Origin: SVEL01 sp045126215
Lineage (GTDB): Bacteria; Bacillota; Clostridia; Lachnospirales; Lachnospiraceae
NCBI GenBank assembly: GCA_045126215.1
Contig: JBGVOD010000017.1
Span: 1 to 17,691 of the forward strand
Direction of reading: 5' to 3'
DNA length: 17,691 bases
The position numbers were made by a program, and so were the translations under genes. Of this stretch, positions 7,473 to 15,431 are shown one piece after another. The stretch's first letter is position 1. Every line of letters starts with the position of its first letter. Under the pieces are notes generated by a model that saw nothing but the letters and a program-made list of their open reading frames with translations, made no database searches and had not been told where the DNA came from.

Positions 7473-7790
7473 TATGTGTATTCTCCTCTATGTATAATCT
7501 GCACACTAGTGGTACTATCACGGATTGTTTTTTCTTGTTTCTTACTGAATTTACGGGTTTTTACTTTATAAGAGCGAATTTTTTTATAAAAGTTAGAGTG
7601 TCAAAAGATACTTGTATTATAAAAAAAGCAACATGTCTGACATGTTGCTTAAAAATCATAATACATTTGTTTTTATTTTCCCTAACATATTATTCTTTAT
7701 ACTCTAAACCCCACGCCCAACAAATTATTTAATTTATTTTGACGTATTCATACTACCATTTTTTAACATAATTTGTCAATTTTAAGTTTC
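7473..7790. other. Intergenic region between the hfl/ABC operon and the AT-rich ABC cassette
   Basis: These 318 bases are very AT-rich and hold no credible gene. They contain the terminator of the upstream operon (7621-7650) and an 8-base palindrome CACTAGTG (7504-7511) just upstream of the first cassette gene. A weak minus-strand promoter must be presumed near 7485-7560. GATTATAC stands close to the ribosome site but has no convincing -35 box. A plus-strand open frame here runs through the terminator and has no support. Confidence 0.5.
7621..7650 (-). terminator. Rho-independent terminator of the hflK-hflC-ABC operon
   Basis: AGCAACATGTC (7627-7637) is followed after one base by its exact complement GACATGTTGCT (7639-7649). 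This gives a stem of about ten pairs with a three-base loop. On the minus strand the stem ends in seven T (A-run 7621-7627). It lies about 140 bases after the stop codon of the large ABC gene. Confidence 0.85.
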
Positions 7791-10700
7791 TTACTCTGTT
7801 CTCAATGCAACTACTGGATCCTTCTTTGCTGCACTCTTTGAAGGAATAAATCCTGATATAAGTGTTAAGAATACGCTTATCAAAATAAGTATTATTGCTG
7901 CTGGAAGTGGTAATGCTGCGTTAAGGGAATTGATACCTGTAAGGCTATGTATTACCGCATTAATTGGAATACATAACAAGCAAGTTACAAGAACACCTAA
8001 CAGACCGGCACAGAAACCGATAATAACTGTTTCAGCATTAAACATACTTGATACATCATGCTTTGATGCACCTATAGCTCTTAAAATACCTATTTCCTTT
8101 GTTCTCTCCTGAACTGAAATAAGAGTGATTACCCCTATCATAATTGATGAAACAATAAGTGAAATTGCTACGAATGCTACTAATATATATGTAATAGCAT
8201 TGATAATCGAGCTTACTGATGACATCATAATACCTACGTAGTCTGTATACTGAATCTTATAAATATCTTCAACAGAGTCATTATATTTTGCAATAGTATC
8301 TTCAACAATATCTTTATTTTCGAATGAAGATGCATAAATATTAATTGATGATGGATTCTCTAAATTTACATATCCCATATCTTTAAGATTAGTATCATAT
8401 GTGCTGTCTGAGAATTCCATAACACTGTCGTAATACATCGCCATATCTGCTATTTCGTACGACTGAATTGCCAAATCCAAACCTGCTGCCAATTCAGCTG
8501 TAGTCATACTCTGAAGCTGTGCCTGAATCTGAGCTGCATACTGCATCTTTATCTGTTCACTTACAGCCTTTTTATATGCTGCTGCAAGATCATCATCACT
8601 CATTTCTGCAAGGTATGACATAATACTTGCTTCATCCATACCCATTTGTGCTGTGAGCGCTGCAACAAGATTTCCTTCCATTTCTTCTCTTGTTACACCT
8701 TCCATCGCGGCCTGAAGCTGTGCATTAAGGACTTCTGCATCCATAATACTCATCATTTTAACATAAAGCATTGCTTTTCCATTTTCATCAAGACTAGCAA
8801 TGAATTTTAAGAAGAGATTTTTCTTATCCTCATCTGACAACTTGCTGGCACTTTCCTTGAATAAAAGACCTGTTGTGACATCCTTTTCAGGATTAGCTAA
8901 CTGATCCTTAATAACATCTGCTTTACTTGTGTTTTCAACTACATATTCTGTAAGACCACTGGTATATCCAATAGATCCTGTAAGCATTGTTGTATCCACA
9001 TCTTCTTTAGGTTTGATAATACCAGATACCTTTAATGTTATACCATTATCATATAAGTACTGAAGACCAGCTTCTGTATTTCTAAGATCTGTATAAAGAC
9101 CTGTTGTTTCATCCTTTACAAAGCAACTTGAATTTAGAACAACTCTGTATTCTGTATTACAAATATCTTCGTAAGACCATGACTTGTCATCCTTCTTTAA
9201 TTCTGTACCATTCATGGCTGAATCCATTATATCATCCATTGTTTCTTTTGACTCAAGACCAAGTGCATAAAGCGCAACATCATTCAATTCATTATTCTTA
9301 TCCATTACAAGAACAATCTGGTCATAGCTTGTTGGCCAAGCACCATATACAACATCATACTGGTTCTTTAAAAGATCATTAACGTATGAACCGTCATTTC
9401 CTGAAAGCAATTCCTGCCATAATTTTGCCGAAGAACCACTCATTGAAGCCATAGATGACATCATTCCCGAACCACTTTGCATGTTTGACTGTGCAAGTGA
9501 CATATCAACACCAGTCATTTGACTCATCATTTCGTACATAAGCTTTGTTGCATCTGATAATATGATATCGCCATCAACATTCTTTGTATAAACCTGCATA
9601 TCGAAATTGTATGTATACAAAATTCCATTGATTGCTTTTGACACATCACTGTTTTCATCTTTTATCTGTTCTTCAATGTATTTCTTAAAAGCTTCTAAAT
9701 CATTTTCCTTAACTTCAAGATTATTCATTGCATTGAAGATTTCATACATAGCATCTTTCTTATATACTGCATCCATATCATGCTCGACTTCACCATTATG
9801 TACATTCATAAAAGTTTCCATAAGCGCTGTAAGATCTGTACTCTGTGCCTGTAACGACAGCGGATATGATGAAAGAGCATTTTCCTGCACTGTATCAATA
9901 TATGTGGTCAAACCATCAGATATTGACAATATAAGTGAAATACCTATAATACCAATACTACCGGCAAATGCTGTAAGAATAGTTCTTCCCTTCTTTGTAA
10001 AGAGATTTTTTAAGGATAATGAAAATGCTGTAAAGAAAGACATTGAAGGTTTCTTAATTTTTTTGCCTTTTCTTTCTTCTATAGATTTATTATCTCTTTC
10101 TGTTTCTTCCTTTATTTCAGCTTCAGTTAATGGCTTTGTATCATCCTTAACTTCACCATCAAGCATTCTTATAATTCTTGATGAATACTTTTCAGCAAGT
10201 TCCGGATTGTGTGTAACCATAATAATAAGTCTGTCTTTTGATATTCTCTTAAGAATTTCCATTACCTGTACACTTGTTTCTGTATCAAGGGCACCTGTTG
10301 GTTCATCTGCAAGGATTATGTCAGGGTTATTGATAAGGGCTCTTGCAATTGCAACTCTTTGCATCTGACCACCTGACATTTCACTTGGTCTCTTGTGTAA
10401 CTGATTGCCAAGTCCAACTTCTTCAAGTGCCTTCTTTGCTCTTTCCCTACGCTCAGATTTTGAAATACCAGAAAGTGTAAGTGCAATTTCAACATTCTGA
10501 AGCACTGTCTGATGAGGAATCAAGTTGTAGCTTTGGAATACAAAACCTATAGAATTATTTCTGTATGCATCCCAGTCCCTATCTTTAACATCTTTTGTTG
10601 ATTTTCCATTTATTATCAAGTCACCGTCTGAATACTGGTCGAGACCACCAATAATATTAAGCATTGTAGTCTTTCCACATCCAGAAGGTCCAAGAATAGA

Positions 10701-10802
10701 TACAAATTCACTTGTTCTAAACTTTAAATCTATACCCTTAAGAGCATGAACCGTGTTTTCACCTGAAAGATAATCTTTCTTTATATTTTTAAGTAAAAGC
10801 AT
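7791..10802 (-). CDS. Large fused ABC transporter (ATPase plus FtsX/MacB-type permease)
   Basis: The 1003-residue product joins an N-terminal ATPase to a permease. ATPase motifs are Walker A GPSGCGKTT (38-46), Q90, SGGQ (143-146), Walker B ILADEP with E167 and H198. A charged linker (about 220-252) leads to helix 1 (about 275-295), an outside domain of roughly 560 residues, and three C-terminal helices with QERTKEIGILRAIGASK as the FtsX coupling loop. The outside domain has a Met/Ser-rich stretch (about 425-458) and a long Ala/Gln/Met-rich helical part (about 690-785), unlike the MacB periplasmic domain. The ATG follows GGAGG six bases upstream, 18 bases after hflC, so it is co-transcribed with hflK and hflC. 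The substrate is unknown. A homodimer moving envelope cargo by mechanotransmission is the expected mode. Confidence 0.9.
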   Translation of the reverse strand: MLLLKNIKKDYLSGENTVHALKGIDLKFRTSEFVSILGPSGCGKTTMLNIIGGLDQYSDGDLIINGKSTKDVKDRDWDAYRNNSIGFVFQSYNLIPHQTVLQNVEIALTLSGISKSERRERAKKALEEVGLGNQLHKRPSEMSGGQMQRVAIARALINNPDIILADEPTGALDTETSVQVMEILKRISKDRLIIMVTHNPELAEKYSSRIIRMLDGEVKDDTKPLTEAEIKEETERDNKSIEERKGKKIKKPSMSFFTAFSLSLKNLFTKKGRTILTAFAGSIGIIGISLILSISDGLTTYIDTVQENALSSYPLSLQAQSTDLTALMETFMNVHNGEVEHDMDAVYKKDAMYEIFNAMNNLEVKENDLEAFKKYIEEQIKDENSDVSKAINGILYTYNFDMQVYTKNVDGDIILSDATKLMYEMMSQMTGVDMSLAQSNMQSGSGMMSSMASMSGSSAKLWQELLSGNDGSYVNDLLKNQYDVVYGAWPTSYDQIVLVMDKNNELNDVALYALGLESKETMDDIMDSAMNGTELKKDDKSWSYEDICNTEYRVVLNSSCFVKDETTGLYTDLRNTEAGLQYLYDNGITLKVSGIIKPKEDVDTTMLTGSIGYTSGLTEYVVENTSKADVIKDQLANPEKDVTTGLLFKESASKLSDEDKKNLFLKFIASLDENGKAMLYVKMMSIMDAEVLNAQLQAAMEGVTREEMEGNLVAALTAQMGMDEASIMSYLAEMSDDDLAAAYKKAVSEQIKMQYAAQIQAQLQSMTTAELAAGLDLAIQSYEIADMAMYYDSVMEFSDSTYDTNLKDMGYVNLENPSSINIYASSFENKDIVEDTIAKYNDSVEDIYKIQYTDYVGIMMSSVSSIINAITYILVAFVAISLIVSSIMIGVITLISVQERTKEIGILRAIGASKHDVSSMFNAETVIIGFCAGLLGVLVTCLLCIPINAVIHSLTGINSLNAALPLPAAIILILISVFLTLISGFIPSKSAAKKDPVVALRTE

Positions 10803-10820
10803 CTTTTGCCTCCATATAAA

Positions 10821-11702
10821 TTACTGTCCAATTGTAAATATCTGCGCTATTGGTGAATCAGATGATAAAATAAGTGTCTTATTATCTCCTGCAAGCGCAA
10901 TCTTCGCAGCATCAAGCGATCTTACAAACGCATAAAACTCACTCTTTGATGTATCATTATATGCATCAGAAAGTATTTGCATATATTGTGCTTCACCTTC
11001 TGCTTCAATCTGCTCAGCTGTTGCTTCAGCCTCTGATATCATAATTGAAACATCTTTATCTGTTGTATTTTTAATAATCTGTGACTGTGCTTCACCTTCT
11101 GCAGTATACTGAGCTGCCATCTGTTCTCTTTCAGAAATCATTCTTTCGTATACAGCTTCCTTATTATCATCAGGAAGATCAAGGTGTTTTGTTTCTACAC
11201 TAACAAGCTCGATACCATACTGTAAAAGATTATCACCTATCTTTTCTTCCATCTTCTGAGCAAGAAGTCCATCTCTGGCACTGATAACATCTGCCTGGGA
11301 CATGCTACCGATTACTTCCTTAAGTGCATTATATACTGAAGTATTTATTCTTCCCTCAGCACTTGTAATAGATGCACTAAGTGTCTGTGCAAAAAGCTTA
11401 GGATCTGTGATTCTCCACAACACATATGTATCTGTTACCATTGTCTTTTTATCCTTTGTGATAACATCACTTTTTGCAAGGTCATATAATAAAATTTCTT
11501 TTGGAATAGTATCTGTTTCCTCAATAAATGGAATCTTAAAAGATATACCCTCTTCTGTTATTACTCTGTCAACTTTTCCAAATACTCTTACAAGCTTATA
11601 TTCATCCTTATATGTAACAACAATAGATGAAAAGAATGTTATTACAAGAAATACACCCAAAAATGCAAGAATAATTTTTAATGCTTTCTTTCCTTTATTC
11701 AT
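10821..11702 (-). CDS. hflC: HflC-like SPFH/prohibitin-family membrane protein
   Basis: The 293-residue product has one N-terminal helix (about 8-28), an SPFH domain (about 30-200) and a coiled helical tail. Family marks are the start VVTYKDEYKLVRVFGKVDRV, GISFKIPF, VLWRITDPKLF, the helix YERMISEREQMAAQYTAEGEAQSQ, and EAEATAEQIEAEGEAQYMQI. The end PIAQIFTIGQ resembles the C-terminus of other HflC proteins. In E. coli, HflK and HflC form a large cage around the FtsH protease; no ftsH is present here. The ATG has AAGGAGG eight bases upstream and overlaps the hflK stop by eight bases (ATGAATAA), so the two products are probably made in equal amounts. Confidence 0.88.
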   Translation of the reverse strand: MNKGKKALKIILAFLGVFLVITFFSSIVVTYKDEYKLVRVFGKVDRVITEEGISFKIPFIEETDTIPKEILLYDLAKSDVITKDKKTMVTDTYVLWRITDPKLFAQTLSASITSAEGRINTSVYNALKEVIGSMSQADVISARDGLLAQKMEEKIGDNLLQYGIELVSVETKHLDLPDDNKEAVYERMISEREQMAAQYTAEGEAQSQIIKNTTDKDVSIMISEAEATAEQIEAEGEAQYMQILSDAYNDTSKSEFYAFVRSLDAAKIALAGDNKTLILSSDSPIAQIFTIGQ

Positions 11703-12681
11703 TTGATGTACCTCCTTCTAATCCACTAATCGAAAAATTTGAAAATGAGTCAAGTGGTAGAATCTTCTGAACCGAACCATTGCCATCATCAATAATAACT
11801 TCAAGGGAAGGCAAGATTTCTTCCATTGCTTCATAGAACATTCTCTGTTTTGTTACAGCAGGGAACTTAATATATTCATTATACATTTCATTGAATCTTG
11901 CAACCTGACCTGTAGCTTCGTTTATTCTCTCCTGCTTGTTTGCTTCGGCCTCCTGTAAGATTCTATCTACAGTTGCTTCGGCAGCAGGAATCTTCTCATT
12001 CTTATATTTATTTGCATTGTTAATAGCTGTTTCTTTTCCCTGTTTTGCAGTTTCAACAGCCTTAAATGCTTCCATTACATCATATGTTGGAGGTTCTGCA
12101 TCCTGCATTGTAATATTTACAAGATATATTCCAAGCTCGTTCTCATCTAATCTGTCATTAATCATTTTCTTGATTTCTGCCTGAATCTCGCTCTTTCCTG
12201 TTGTAAGAACACTATCTACATCTGTCGAACCAATTACAGTTCTAATACAGCTTTGAGAAATGTTCTTTAAAATCGCAACTGGATCTTCTGAAGCATATAA
12301 CGCAAGTATAGGATCAGATACCTGATACTCTACGAAGAAGTCAACATTTACAAAGTTATAATCTGATGTAATCATAAGAGACTCATCTTCGATTGTTTCA
12401 TTTGTATCAATATTATATCCTATTGAAAAACCTTTAATTGTTGTATCAACCTTTTCAACTGTCTGAATAAAAGGAATCTTAAAATGAAGACCTGACTCTG
12501 AAACTGTCTTCGCATTTCCAAGTGTAAGAAGGACTGCTTGTTCCTGTTCTCTTACTTGATATGTACAATTAAATGCAAGGACCAAAATCACAATAATTGC
12601 AATCACTATTGTCACTATCTTTTTAATTTGCTCTGGTTTGATACTGTTAGGATCAAACGTATATGTATTTTTATTTTGCAT
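11695..12681 (-). CDS. hflK: HflK-like SPFH/prohibitin-family membrane protein
   Basis: The 328-residue product has a membrane helix near 21-39 and then an SPFH domain starting CTYQVREQEQAVLLTLGNAK. Typical blocks are GLHFKIPFIQTVEKVDT, a variable strand with NVDFFVEYQVSDPILALY, and SCIRTVIGSTDVDSVLTTGKSEI. The tail helix has KIPAAEATVDRILQEAEANKQ and EMYNEYIKFPAVTKQRMFYEAMEEIL. These blocks are characteristic of HflK rather than flotillin or stomatin. GGAGG lies five bases before the ATG. It is the first gene of the operon hflK-hflC-ABC. It would assemble with HflC into a membrane ring or cage. The neighbouring ABC transporter, not FtsH, is the visible candidate client. Confidence 0.88.
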   Translation of the reverse strand: MQNKNTYTFDPNSIKPEQIKKIVTIVIAIIVILVLAFNCTYQVREQEQAVLLTLGNAKTVSESGLHFKIPFIQTVEKVDTTIKGFSIGYNIDTNETIEDESLMITSDYNFVNVDFFVEYQVSDPILALYASEDPVAILKNISQSCIRTVIGSTDVDSVLTTGKSEIQAEIKKMINDRLDENELGIYLVNITMQDAEPPTYDVMEAFKAVETAKQGKETAINNANKYKNEKIPAAEATVDRILQEAEANKQERINEATGQVARFNEMYNEYIKFPAVTKQRMFYEAMEEILPSLEVIIDDGNGSVQKILPLDSFSNFSISGLEGGTSNE

Positions 12682-12713
12682 CTTGACCTCCTATGTGGAA
12701 TTTTTCTTTACCT

Positions 12714-12722
12714 ATAATACCA
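12714..12722 (-). promoter_or_regulatory. Extended -10 promoter of the hflK operon
   Basis: On the minus strand the bases read TGGTATTAT, an extended -10 (TG-N-TATTAT). There is no clear -35 box, as is usual for this promoter type. Transcription would start about 25 bases before the hflK ATG. The stretch from 12723 to the terminator at 12828 holds only AT-rich sequence. Confidence 0.45.
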
Positions 12723-12827
12723 CATCTTGGATAATATTGTATTAAATTTGTATTAACTATTGTATTTTATGTGGTCTTTTATTCATAAAATGGTTCTGTG
12801 CTATTTTTACAGTTTATTCTTTAGAGT

Positions 12828-12883
12828 AAAAAGAGGCTGCCGCATTAACGATTTTGTAATTCTTTCGTTAACACGGCAGCCTC
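12828..12883 (-). terminator. Rho-independent terminator of the aconitase-family gene
   Basis: GAGGCTGCCG (12833-12842) pairs perfectly with CGGCAGCCTC (12874-12883). After two mismatches, TTAACGA (12845-12851) pairs with TCGTTAA (12865-12871). On the minus strand the stem is followed by five T (A-run 12828-12832). It stops transcripts 88 bases after the stop codon at 12972. Confidence 0.9.
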
Positions 12884-12884
12884 A

Positions 12885-12965
12885 TATATAATGCATATAT
12901 CATATATAACGTATATATCGTATATAATGTATATAACATATATAATATATATATCACATATATTA
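12885..12965. repeat. Nine-copy degenerate 9-base tandem repeat (TATATA-rich)
   Basis: Nine consecutive 9-base units without any length change can be read: tatataatg, catatatca, tatataacg, tatatatcg, tatataatg, tatataaca, tatataata, tatatatca, catatatta. The core is TATATA or CATATA followed by a variable triplet ending in A or G. The array fills the transcript from just after the aconitase-family stop codon to the terminator hairpin. It is not coding on either strand; the open plus-strand frame across it is a by-product of the period being a multiple of three. Confidence 0.8.
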
Positions 12966-12971
12966 TATTTT

Positions 12972-15260
12972 TTACTTTCTATTATAGTTGATCAAGCAAC
13001 CTTTAAGAATGATATCTCTTTCATCATCTGTAAGCTCGCCCATCTTAAGTGTGAACTCTTTGAGTTCTTCACCCTTTACAACATAAGCTGTGAATTCTGA
13101 AGCCTTTTCTTTAATCTTCTTTGCAACATCAGGAACAAAAATGTAATCTCCTTTTGCAAATGGAAGTTCATCTTCTTCATATATAAATGGAAGCATACCC
13201 CAGTTGATAAGGTTTGAACGATATCTCTTTGTAGCGTATTCTTTTGCGATATTTGCCCATCCACCAAGTACTTTCTGGCAAGATGCAGCCTGTTCTCTTG
13301 CTGAACCATCACCTGGTTTTACAGCATATATTGTTGAACCAATACCAAACTGATTATGATGAAGCTCTGGGAACTTGCTCTTAATAACCTTCATTGCATC
13401 ACCAAGTTCAGGCATTTCATCACAAGGACACTTATCTTCAAGTCTTGCATTTTCAGCTCTCTGAATCTCTTTTGCAAGGCCAACATATTCTGGATCCTTT
13501 CTTGAAAGTGTGAATTCTGCAAGTCCAAGAGGATTTGAACGATATGAAGATGTTTCACCCGATGGAATAAGTTCATCTGTTGTTGTAACAGGATCATGTA
13601 TTTCTGAAACAACCTTAAGCACAAGATTGTCTGTAAGTGCTGACATAGCTGGCCAATCCTTGATATTTGGACCGAACTTAATCTCAACTGAATCATCAGC
13701 AACACCCTTTGAATCAAATACTCTGTTTGCATAAATGCTCTTATCAAAGTGGTATTTTGGTGATGTATATTCAACATCCATATCCATAGCTGATGTTAAA
13801 TATCCCTTGTTTGCTGCTGTAGCTGCAATTGAACGAGCATCCATAAGAGCAACTGATGAAATCTGACCATTCTGAAGCTTTGAACCTTCTCTGTTAGGGA
13901 AGTTTCTTGTAGAATGTCTAATACTAAATGCATTGTTTGAAGGAGTATCTCCAGCACCAAAGCATGGTCCACAGAAAGCAGTTTTAACAATAGCACCTGT
14001 TGCCATAAGGTCTGCAAGTCTTCCATTTCTGGCAAGTTCAACATATATAGGCGTTGAAGCAGGATATACACTAAGTGTAAATTCGTCAGAACCAATACTT
14101 CTTCCTCTTAATATATCTGCTGCATCACAGATGTTTTCATATCCACCACCTGCACAACCAGCGATAATACCCTGATCAACGTATAACTTACCATTTCTAA
14201 TCTTGTCAGTAAGTTTGAAATCTACCTTACCATCTAAGCTTACTAAAGCTCTCTTTTCAACATCATGAAGAATATCTTCAAGATTTGCATTTACCTCATC
14301 GATTGTATATGTGTTGCTTGGGTGGAATGGCATTGCAATCATTGGTTTAATCTTATCTAATTCAACATAAACCATACCATCATAGTAAGCAACTGCGCCA
14401 GGATTTAATTCCTTATATTCATCTACTCTGCCATGTACATCGTAGAATTCCTTAACCTTTTCATCTGTTTTCCAGATTGATGATAAACATGTTGTCTCTG
14501 TTGTCATAACATCAACACCAATTCTGAAATCAGCGCTTAAGTTTGCAACACCTGGTCCAACAAATTCCATTACTTTATTCTTAACATATCCATTGGCAAA
14601 TACTGCACCAATTATTGCAAGAGCAACGTCCTGAGGACCAACTCCCTTTGCAGGTGTTCCTGTCATATAAATACCTACAACGCCTGGCATATTAATATCA
14701 TATGTCTGTTCAAGCAACTGTTTTACTAATTCAGGACCACCTTCACCCATGGCCATTGTTCCTAATGCACCATAACGTGTATGACTGTCTGAACCTAAAA
14801 TCATCTTACCACCACCTGCAAGCATTTCTCTTGCAAACTGATGAATAACTGCCTGATGAGGTGGAACATAAATACCACCGTATTTCTTAGCACATGTAAG
14901 ACCAAACATATGATCATCTTCGTTTATTGTACCACCAACTGCGCAAAGCGAATTATGGCAGTTTGTAAGTACATATGGAATAGGGAACTTTGTAAGTCCT
15001 GAAGCTCTTGCTGTCTGAATAATACCTACAAAGGTAATGTCATGTGATGTAAGCTTATCGAACTTAATCTGGAGCTTGTCCATATTTCCTGATGTATTAT
15101 GGTTCTCTAAAATACCATATGCAATAGTGTTTTTTCTAGCTTCTTCTGCTGAAACTGCATTTCCTAATTTTGATTTAAGAATAGCTTCTGCTTCTGCAGT
15201 GTTTTCAATAACTTCTGTGCCATTTAATAAAAATGCACCATTTTTACTTAAAGTTACCAT
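12972..15260 (-). CDS. Aconitase-superfamily hydratase, single-chain, substrate unconfirmed
   Basis: The 762-residue product is a single-chain aconitase-type [4Fe-4S] dehydratase with the mobile domain fused at the C-terminus. The cluster cysteines are C369 (in AGCAGGGYENI) and C430 and C433 (CGPC). GSDSHTRYGALGT is the family signature, and NEDDHMFGLTCAKKYGG supplies the upstream acidic/His active-site block. Near the end GDGSAREQAA (S653, R655) matches the aconitase GxGSSRE motif, but the second serine is alanine. In overall size and style it resembles the poorly studied hydratase group that includes E. coli YbhJ, rather than AcnA or AcnB. Aconitase activity is therefore likely but not certain. 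The ATG follows GGAGG at four bases. No citrate synthase or isocitrate dehydrogenase gene is adjacent. It is transcribed alone, with its own promoter and terminator. Confidence 0.85.
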   Translation of the reverse strand: MVTLSKNGAFLLNGTEVIENTAEAEAILKSKLGNAVSAEEARKNTIAYGILENHNTSGNMDKLQIKFDKLTSHDITFVGIIQTARASGLTKFPIPYVLTNCHNSLCAVGGTINEDDHMFGLTCAKKYGGIYVPPHQAVIHQFAREMLAGGGKMILGSDSHTRYGALGTMAMGEGGPELVKQLLEQTYDINMPGVVGIYMTGTPAKGVGPQDVALAIIGAVFANGYVKNKVMEFVGPGVANLSADFRIGVDVMTTETTCLSSIWKTDEKVKEFYDVHGRVDEYKELNPGAVAYYDGMVYVELDKIKPMIAMPFHPSNTYTIDEVNANLEDILHDVEKRALVSLDGKVDFKLTDKIRNGKLYVDQGIIAGCAGGGYENICDAADILRGRSIGSDEFTLSVYPASTPIYVELARNGRLADLMATGAIVKTAFCGPCFGAGDTPSNNAFSIRHSTRNFPNREGSKLQNGQISSVALMDARSIAATAANKGYLTSAMDMDVEYTSPKYHFDKSIYANRVFDSKGVADDSVEIKFGPNIKDWPAMSALTDNLVLKVVSEIHDPVTTTDELIPSGETSSYRSNPLGLAEFTLSRKDPEYVGLAKEIQRAENARLEDKCPCDEMPELGDAMKVIKSKFPELHHNQFGIGSTIYAVKPGDGSAREQAASCQKVLGGWANIAKEYATKRYRSNLINWGMLPFIYEEDELPFAKGDYIFVPDVAKKIKEKASEFTAYVVKGEELKEFTLKMGELTDDERDIILKGCLINYNRK

Positions 15261-15312
15261 ATAGCCTCCGTTCTACCATCGTAATGTTGGCGGTTGATTT
15301 TTTTATTATGCT

Positions 15313-15341
15313 ATTATACAATCAAACTCTTTAATTAGCAA
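15313..15341 (-). promoter_or_regulatory. Promoter of the aconitase-family gene
   Basis: On the minus strand a perfect TATAAT (15313-15318) stands 17 bases after TTGCTA (15336-15341), which matches four of six -35 bases. Transcription would start near 15306 and leave a leader of about 45 bases. A perfect hairpin ends only nine bases upstream of the -35 box. Confidence 0.65.
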
Positions 15342-15349
15342 GAATGAGT

Positions 15350-15395
15350 TGAACAGGACCACAAGTCACTACAAAGTGACTTGTGGTCCTGTTCA
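15350..15395. repeat. Perfect 21-bp hairpin between glgB and the hydratase gene
   Basis: Bases 15350-15370 are the exact reverse complement of 15375-15395, leaving a four-base loop ACAA. The stem contains AGGACCACAAGTCACT. It lies about 37 bases past the glgB stop and could act as its terminator, but the minus-strand sequence after it (CTCATTCTTGC) is not a T-run. Its other side abuts the promoter of the next gene. It may be a terminator of unusual form, an RNA-stabilising end or a regulatory palindrome. Confidence 0.75.
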
Positions 15396-15431
15396 TCCTT
15401 ACAAAACACTGTTTTTTAAGTTCTATTAATA

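Noticed and set aside
7504..7511. CACTAGTG palindrome upstream of the ABC cassette as an operator
   Set aside because: Eight bases is too short to stand alone, and the partial match near 17534 is not symmetrical. It is noted only in the intergenic entry.
4021..7607. Similar short motifs AGTGT-(AT)-CAAAAGA on both sides of the AT-rich ABC cassette, as possible insertion repeats
   Set aside because: The match is about 12 bases with a two-base gap, AT-rich, and includes promoter -35 sequence on the left side. Chance is sufficient.
7490..7732. An 80-codon plus-strand open frame in the gap between the two ABC regions
   Set aside because: It has no ribosome site, a composition expected of AT-rich non-coding DNA, and runs straight through the minus-strand terminator at 7621-7650.
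9607..10368. A 253-codon plus-strand open frame opposite the ABC ATPase domain
   Set aside because: It is antisense to highly conserved ATPase motifs, has no ribosome site, and its Ser/Ile/Leu-rich composition is that of a shadow frame.
12891..13100. Plus-strand open frame with a Y-I-S/T repeated peptide
   Set aside because: The apparent peptide repeat is only the 9-base DNA repeat read in frame. The rest lies antisense to the 3' end of the hydratase gene and there is no ribosome site.
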